Assembly: GCF_007421925.1 (NCBI RefSeq) | Contig: NZ_QMDX01000009.1 | Location: 62,001 to 126,000, forward strand | From: Haloglomus irregulare | GTDB taxonomy: Archaea; Halobacteriota; Halobacteria; Halobacteriales; Haloarculaceae | DNA: 64,000 nt | Reading direction: 5' to 3' | Shown: in pieces, positions 60,765 to 64,000 of the stretch | Position numbering within the stretch: position 1 is the first letter of the stretch | How the letters are laid out: each line of letters opens with the position of its first letter | Made by a program: the position numbers and the translations under genes | Notes under the pieces: model-generated | Databases searched by the model: none | What the model was told of the DNA's origin: nothing | Seen by the model: the letters and a program-made list of their open reading frames with translations, nothing else

Positions 60765-61252
60765 CCGACGACCGCTCCGAGCGACTCCGGAAGCGACGCC
60801 GACGGTCCCGACACGCGGACGACGGTGATTCCCCGGAGGCAACCGACGCTGCCGAAGAGCCGTCGGAGGCCGACGGCGGGCGCCGGGACGGCGCCGAACC
60901 GGCCCAACCCGCCGAACCGTCCAAACCGTCCGAACAGCCCGACGGGGACGTGGCGACCAACGGCGAGGCAGCCGCGGAGTCCGGGGACGATGCGGCCCGC
61001 GGGAACGGCGACGCGACGGACGGCTCGGTCAAGGACAGCCAGGTCGGGACCTACATGTACCTCCCGAAGTCCCAGACGCGGTCGCTCAGCCGCGTCTACA
61101 ACGTGCTGAAGGCGGAGTACGAGTACGAGTTCGACGAGCCGTTCGAGAAGAACCGCCACTTCTACCCTCTGGTCGTCCGGTACGGGCTGGTCCGGCTGGA
61201 GGGGATGGACGCCGCGGCGGTCCGGGACCGACTGGAGGAGTTGGAACGATGA
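60761..61252 (+). CDS. Small partner protein of the ParA operon
   Basis: 163 residues. Residues 1-19 are very basic (RLRKRRRRSRH). About 20-92 are an acidic, low-complexity and presumably disordered region with a three-residue repeat (AEPAQPAEPSKPSEQP, coded by 9-bp DNA repeats 60891-60935). About 93-163 form a compact domain (VGTYMYLPKSQTRSLSRVYNVLKAEYEYEFDEP...PLVVRYGLVRLEG) I do not recognise. Position and coupling to ParA by 4-bp overlaps on both sides suggest an adaptor or DNA-binding ParB/PadR-like role; that is inference. Confidence 0.78.
   Translation: MTDDRSERLRKRRRRSRHADDGDSPEATDAAEEPSEADGGRRDGAEPAQPAEPSKPSEQPDGDVATNGEAAAESGDDAARGNGDATDGSVKDSQVGTYMYLPKSQTRSLSRVYNVLKAEYEYEFDEPFEKNRHFYPLVVRYGLVRLEGMDAAAVRDRLEELER
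60891..60935 (+). repeat. Five 9-bp repeats inside the partner gene
   Basis: Five consecutive 9-mers of the form NNNCC(G/A/C)AAC: GCGCCGAAC, CGGCCCAAC, CCGCCGAAC, CGTCCAAAC, CGTCCGAAC. The last two, reverse-complemented (GTTTGGACG, GTTCGGACG), are exactly units of the array at 63461-63523. Confidence 0.7.
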
Positions 61253-62280
61253 GCGGTATCGACGACCCGGCCCGGATGGTCTCGGAGTTCTACCGGTCCG
61301 TCTTCTACCGTATCGAGAACCCCACCCTCATCATCGGCCCGGAGTTCGTCGTCCGGGACGCGAACCCCGCGGCGGCGACGTTCCTCGGGTGCGACGACCC
61401 CGACGAGGTGGTCGGGACCCACGTCCAGGAGATCGTCGTCGACGAGGACGTCATCGCCGCGGTCGCCGAGCGGGTCAGCCGGGACGACCGCTGGACCGGG
61501 GAGGTGCGCATCCGGACGTTCGACAGCCGCATCTACTTCGGCAAGGGCTCGGCGGTGCCCGTCGAGGCCGATGACGGCGACCAGTACATCGTTGGGCTGT
61601 TCACCGACCTCACGCAGCGCCGGCGTCACACCCGCTCGCTGAAGGTCCTCAACCGGGTCCTCCGGCACAACATCCGCAACGAGGTGAACGTGCTGCTCGG
61701 CCACGTCGAACTCCTCCGGGAGTACGTCGGGGCGGAGGGGGAGGAGTCCCTCGACGCGATGTCCGAGACCCTGCGCGACCTGATCGACCGTGCGGACGTT
61801 GCACGCGAACTGGAGACCACGATACGGGGGAACGACCGGGACGTCCTCTCGTCGGTCGACCTGACGGCCCGCCTCGAACGGGCGGTCCGGACGGCCGAGG
61901 CCACCCTCGACGCGACGTTCGAGTACGACCCCGACGGGTCGGTCGCGGTCATCGCCGACGAGGCCGTCGGGACGATGCTGGACGAGGTTCTGGAGAATGC
62001 CGTCGAGCACAACGACGCCGACCGGCCGCGGGTCCGGGTCACCACGACCGTCGACGAGGACGAGGCCGTCGTCAGGGTGGCGGACAACGGCCCCGGCGTG
62101 CCGCCCGGGGACCGCGACCGGATCTTCGGGCGCGAGGAGATTGACCAGACTCACCACGGCCAGGGGTTCGGCCTCTTCTTCGTCGACCAGGTGATGATGA
62201 ACTACGGCGGGCAGATCGAGGTGGACGAGTCCGACCTCGGCGGTGCCGAGTTCAGGCTCCGGTTCCCGCGGGCGCGGTGA
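61249..62280 (+). CDS. PAS-domain sensor histidine kinase
   Basis: 343 residues, soluble. PAS domain (about 15-122: NPTLIIGPEFVVRDANPAAATFLG...YIVGLFTDLTQRR), dimerisation/phosphoacceptor helix with H140 in RVLRHNIRNEVNVLLGH, and HATPase with DEVLENAVEHND (N box), VADNGPGVPP (G1) and HGQGFGLFFV (G2). Typical haloarchaeal cytosolic kinase; no response regulator nearby. Overlaps the partner gene by ATGA, so it is the third gene of the parA operon, an unusual association. Confidence 0.92.
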   Translation: MSGIDDPARMVSEFYRSVFYRIENPTLIIGPEFVVRDANPAAATFLGCDDPDEVVGTHVQEIVVDEDVIAAVAERVSRDDRWTGEVRIRTFDSRIYFGKGSAVPVEADDGDQYIVGLFTDLTQRRRHTRSLKVLNRVLRHNIRNEVNVLLGHVELLREYVGAEGEESLDAMSETLRDLIDRADVARELETTIRGNDRDVLSSVDLTARLERAVRTAEATLDATFEYDPDGSVAVIADEAVGTMLDEVLENAVEHNDADRPRVRVTTTVDEDEAVVRVADNGPGVPPGDRDRIFGREEIDQTHHGQGFGLFFVDQVMMNYGGQIEVDESDLGGAEFRLRFPRAR

Positions 62281-62352
62281 GCGCCCCGCGGCCGCGATGA
62301 GCGGCCACACGGGCGCCGGGGACGCCCCCGGACGGGATGGCCGGCGGCCGGC

Positions 62353-63315
62353 TCACTTGTAGCCGCGGGCCTTCACGTCGACCTCGAGGAGGTAGCGGAT
62401 GCCGTCGATGAAGCCGTCGAGATCGACCGAGTCGACGCCGTGGTCAGTCGCCGTCAGGTCGCCGTAGATATCGTTCCACGTGCGGAGGAGGTCGTGCTCG
62501 ATGTCGGTCCCCCTGATGCGCTCCACGAGGCGGTCGACCGGGACGGACCCGGCCTGGAGCTCCGCCCGCGTCACCACTCCCTGCTCCATCGCCTCGACCA
62601 CCACCCGCGAGGTGAAGTCGCCCTCCGCGAGCTCCCGCTCCCAGGTCGTGACCCAGTTACCGATCCGCACCAGGCGCTGGGCCTCCCAGGTCACGTCCCG
62701 GAGCGTGGGGAGATCCGCCGTGTCGAAGCCCGGTGAGAACGCGAGGTCGATGTCCACGTAGAGGTAGAGCAGCATGTTGTGGGTGTCGTACAGCTCGGCC
62801 CCCGTCCGGCTGGCCAGGGCCGGGGACTCGTTGACGAGCCGGTTGAAGTCCATGCTGTTGAGCGACTGCCGGAGGTCGAAGTCGAACAGCTCCCCGAACC
62901 GGTCGCGGCGCGGCGCGTCGTCGAGATGGCTCTCGGTCGCCTCCCAGGCGTGCCGGAGGAGTTCGTAGGCCCCGTCGTCCACCCCGGCCGTGGGGGCGCT
63001 CGCCCCCGCGAACGGGATCTTCCGCCCGGCCTCGAACGTCTCGCGGTCGCGGTGGCGCTCGGAGAGGTCGTCCAGCACCGTCATGAACACGGAGAGGCCG
63101 AACTTGGCCCGCCGGGCCGCCGCCGTGTGACGGTCCGGCACCGACGAGAGCCGGAACTCCGGGAAGACGTGCCACAGCCACTTCCACAGCAGCCGGCTCC
63201 GGTCGGTCGTCACCTCGTCGTAATGGTCCAGCAGGGGCTGCAGCTCCGCCGGAACGCGCTCCCCGTGGAGCTGCTGCAGAACCCCCGTCCCACCCTGTTC
63301 GAGTGTGGTCGCCAT
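62353..63315 (-). CDS. Class I terpene cyclase-like enzyme
   Basis: 320 residues, the usual size of single-domain bacterial class I terpene synthases. Metal motif DDLSE (82-86, D-D-x-x-E), second metal triad N220-x3-T224-x3-E228 in GNWVTTWERE, and Arg-Tyr near the C-terminus (R307 Y308, 87 residues after N220). These match the order and spacing of sesquiterpene cyclases such as selinadiene synthase. Such enzymes ionise a prenyl diphosphate with three Mg2+ and cyclise it. Not a phytoene/squalene synthase (no paired D-x3-D motifs). Alone on the minus strand; product unknown. Confidence 0.72.
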   Translation of the reverse strand: MATTLEQGGTGVLQQLHGERVPAELQPLLDHYDEVTTDRSRLLWKWLWHVFPEFRLSSVPDRHTAAARRAKFGLSVFMTVLDDLSERHRDRETFEAGRKIPFAGASAPTAGVDDGAYELLRHAWEATESHLDDAPRRDRFGELFDFDLRQSLNSMDFNRLVNESPALASRTGAELYDTHNMLLYLYVDIDLAFSPGFDTADLPTLRDVTWEAQRLVRIGNWVTTWERELAEGDFTSRVVVEAMEQGVVTRAELQAGSVPVDRLVERIRGTDIEHDLLRTWNDIYGDLTATDHGVDSVDLDGFIDGIRYLLEVDVKARGYK

Positions 63316-63430
63316 ACACTGTCACACGACCCCGTATGTGAAAATGTTTTCCCTGTTAGCAATGTATGGCGGTAGCAAGACAAAAATATTTGTCATAGGT
63401 TGGATATTCGAACTCGTTTTCATATGTTCG
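63316..63430. promoter_or_regulatory. AT-rich control region of the terpene cyclase-like gene
   Basis: An unusually AT-rich stretch in this GC-rich window. On the minus strand ATTTTCAC (63339-63346) lies about 27 bp before the ATG at 63315 and may be the TATA element. Runs such as ACAAAAATATTTGTC (63379-63393), which contains an inverted ACAAA/TTTGT, could be an operator. Confidence 0.45.
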
Positions 63431-63460
63431 CCAGTAGAACCGTCCGCACTCGCCGAGCGC

Positions 63461-63523
63461 GTTCGGACGGCTCAGGTGGTTTGGACGGTTCGGGTAGTTT
63501 GGATAGTTCGGACAGTTCGGATA
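63461..63523 (+). repeat. Seven-unit 9-bp tandem repeat array
   Basis: Units: GTTCGGACG, GCTCAGGTG, GTTTGGACG, GTTCGGGTA, GTTTGGATA, GTTCGGACA, GTTCGGATA; consensus GTTYGGRYR with one degenerate unit. Units recur inverted at 60918-60935 in the parA partner gene. May be an iteron-like or partition binding site, or the remains of a repeat-coding gene: one minus-strand frame reads ELSELSKLPEPSKPPEPSER, like the partner protein's repeat. Confidence 0.7.
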
Positions 63524-64000
63524 CGGTCCGCCGTCACCCGGGACGGATACCGACCACGAGGCCCCCCTCACACCGGTTCGACCGACCGCCCCCGGTTTCG
63601 GGTCCGTGTCGCCCGACACGTCGCTCACCGAGCGGGATATCGGTTCGACGGGGCGCGTCGGAACCAGTCGTGGGTGCCCCACACCCCCCCCTCGCGGGAA
63701 CCGAGCGCTCGGCTCGGACCGAGGCCGCCGGTCGCGTCCCCGGGGTGGGCAGGCCAGCGGCCGTCAGTCGACGGTCCCGACGCCGCCCGGCCGTTCGCGG
63801 TCGGTACCGCTGACGGCCCACAGCCGGTCGGGACCGGTCGGCATGGGCGCCACCCATCTTGACGATGGACCTCACGCGCGTATCATGCTACCCCCCGGAA
63901 GTCGTGCACGGCGTGCACGGCGCGCCTCGGTGAGCCCGCGTGTGGTCACCTCACGTCCGGCCTCGCCCCCTCCGGCGGCCGTCGGGGTCGGCCGCACTCC
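63524..64000. other. Right-end DNA without a supported gene
   Basis: 477 bp, GC-rich, open frames on both strands but none with a family, convincing start or continuous codon bias. Contains a perfect tandem GTGCACGGC pair (63904-63921). Confidence 0.5.

Noticed and set aside
62353-63315. Phytoene/squalene synthase instead of a terpene cyclase
   Set aside because: The two D-x3-D motifs of that family are absent, while the N-x3-T-x3-E triad and Arg-Tyr of cyclases are present.
63461-63523. CRISPR array
   Set aside because: Units are 9 bp, directly adjacent and without spacers; no cas genes in the window.
59935-63530. Replication origin near parA
   Set aside because: AT-rich DNA and repeats are suggestive, but no orc/cdc6 gene and no ORB-like inverted motifs were seen; parA homologues are common away from origins.
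63356-63682. Minus-strand frame containing a Pro-Asn repeat (YPNCPNYPNYPN)
   Set aside because: The repeat is the translation of the 9-bp DNA array; flanking residues show no coding bias and the frame runs through the AT-rich promoter of the cyclase gene.
63534-63875. Minus-strand frame of 113 codons near the right end
   Set aside because: Arg/Gly/Ala-rich and biased like antisense or non-coding DNA; no domain or promoter.
1-64000. tRNA or rRNA genes
   Set aside because: Intergenic gaps were scanned by eye for tRNA-like clover-leaf sequence and terminal motifs; none could be supported.

Overview
This is a stretch of haloarchaeal (class Halobacteria) chromosome. It is very GC-rich with strongly GC-biased third codon positions. 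The predicted proteins are acidic and rich in Asp, Glu and Ala. Marker genes are archaeal or specifically haloarchaeal: CetZ, SepF, the PolD large subunit DP2, aIF6, eL31, eL39, uS12/uS7, an HVO_0416-type zinc ribbon and HTH_10 (Bat-like) regulators. Many genes have a TATA-like box about 25-30 bp before the start codon, the usual leaderless pattern. I cannot name the genus.

Layout. 1-5100: 3' part of sufS, a NusA-like KH protein, a NarK-type transporter, a GAF protein interrupted by one amber codon, then rps12-rps7 without the usual EF-2 gene behind them. 5100-5700: non-coding DNA full of inverted repeats. 5700-11030: lipA and pdhABC (lipoate synthesis and the 2-oxoacid dehydrogenase that uses it), then a Tat lipoprotein. 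11300-21200 (minus strand): HtpX-like protease, ABC-2 exporter, PolD DP2 carrying a 516-residue intein, a PPC-domain protein with a small palindromic insertion, threonine aldolase. 21300-26060: cofH, cofG and cofC (coenzyme F420) and cetZ. 26200-31200: NDUFA9-like SDR, zinc ribbon, membrane proteins, thymidylate kinase, methyltransferase, MDR reductase. 31400-36500: an accessory, partly decayed stretch with an unknown protein, a Bat-like regulator, a frameshifted DUF952 gene, a CPBP protease flanked by related short repeats, sepF, a 25-bp tandem duplication and a gutted subtilase. 36500-49000: mostly housekeeping and metabolic genes (DUF1028, F420-type PPOX, M32 and M20 peptidases, UvrD-like helicase, MaoC, MgtE, a duplicated DUF2391 protein, SDR, thioesterase). 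49000-50070: eL39-eL31-aIF6. 50100-59740: nitrilase, acyl-CoA synthetase, type IV pilin, LLM oxidoreductase, Zn-alcohol dehydrogenase, MBL hydrolase and a PilB/TadA-like secretion ATPase.

The most unusual part is the right end, 59900-64000. A tightly coupled operon encodes a ParA ATPase, a small protein with a disordered acidic N-terminus and folded C-terminus, and a PAS histidine kinase. It faces a convergent gene whose product has every landmark of a class I terpene cyclase: a DDxxE metal motif, an exact NxxxTxxxE triad and a C-terminal Arg-Tyr, all at bacterial spacing. Behind that gene lies AT-rich DNA and seven 9-bp repeat units. The same 9-mers recur, inverted, inside the small partner gene. 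I consider the cyclase and the ParA/partner/kinase/repeat set the best candidates for undescribed biology here.

Genes that work together: lipA makes the lipoyl cofactor carried by PdhC. cofH/cofG/cofC make F420, which the PPOX and perhaps the LLM proteins may use. SepF is the archaeal FtsZ anchor and CetZ the shape-controlling tubulin relative. The pilin and the PilB-like ATPase may serve one surface structure. All calls come from reading the sequence; no database search was run.
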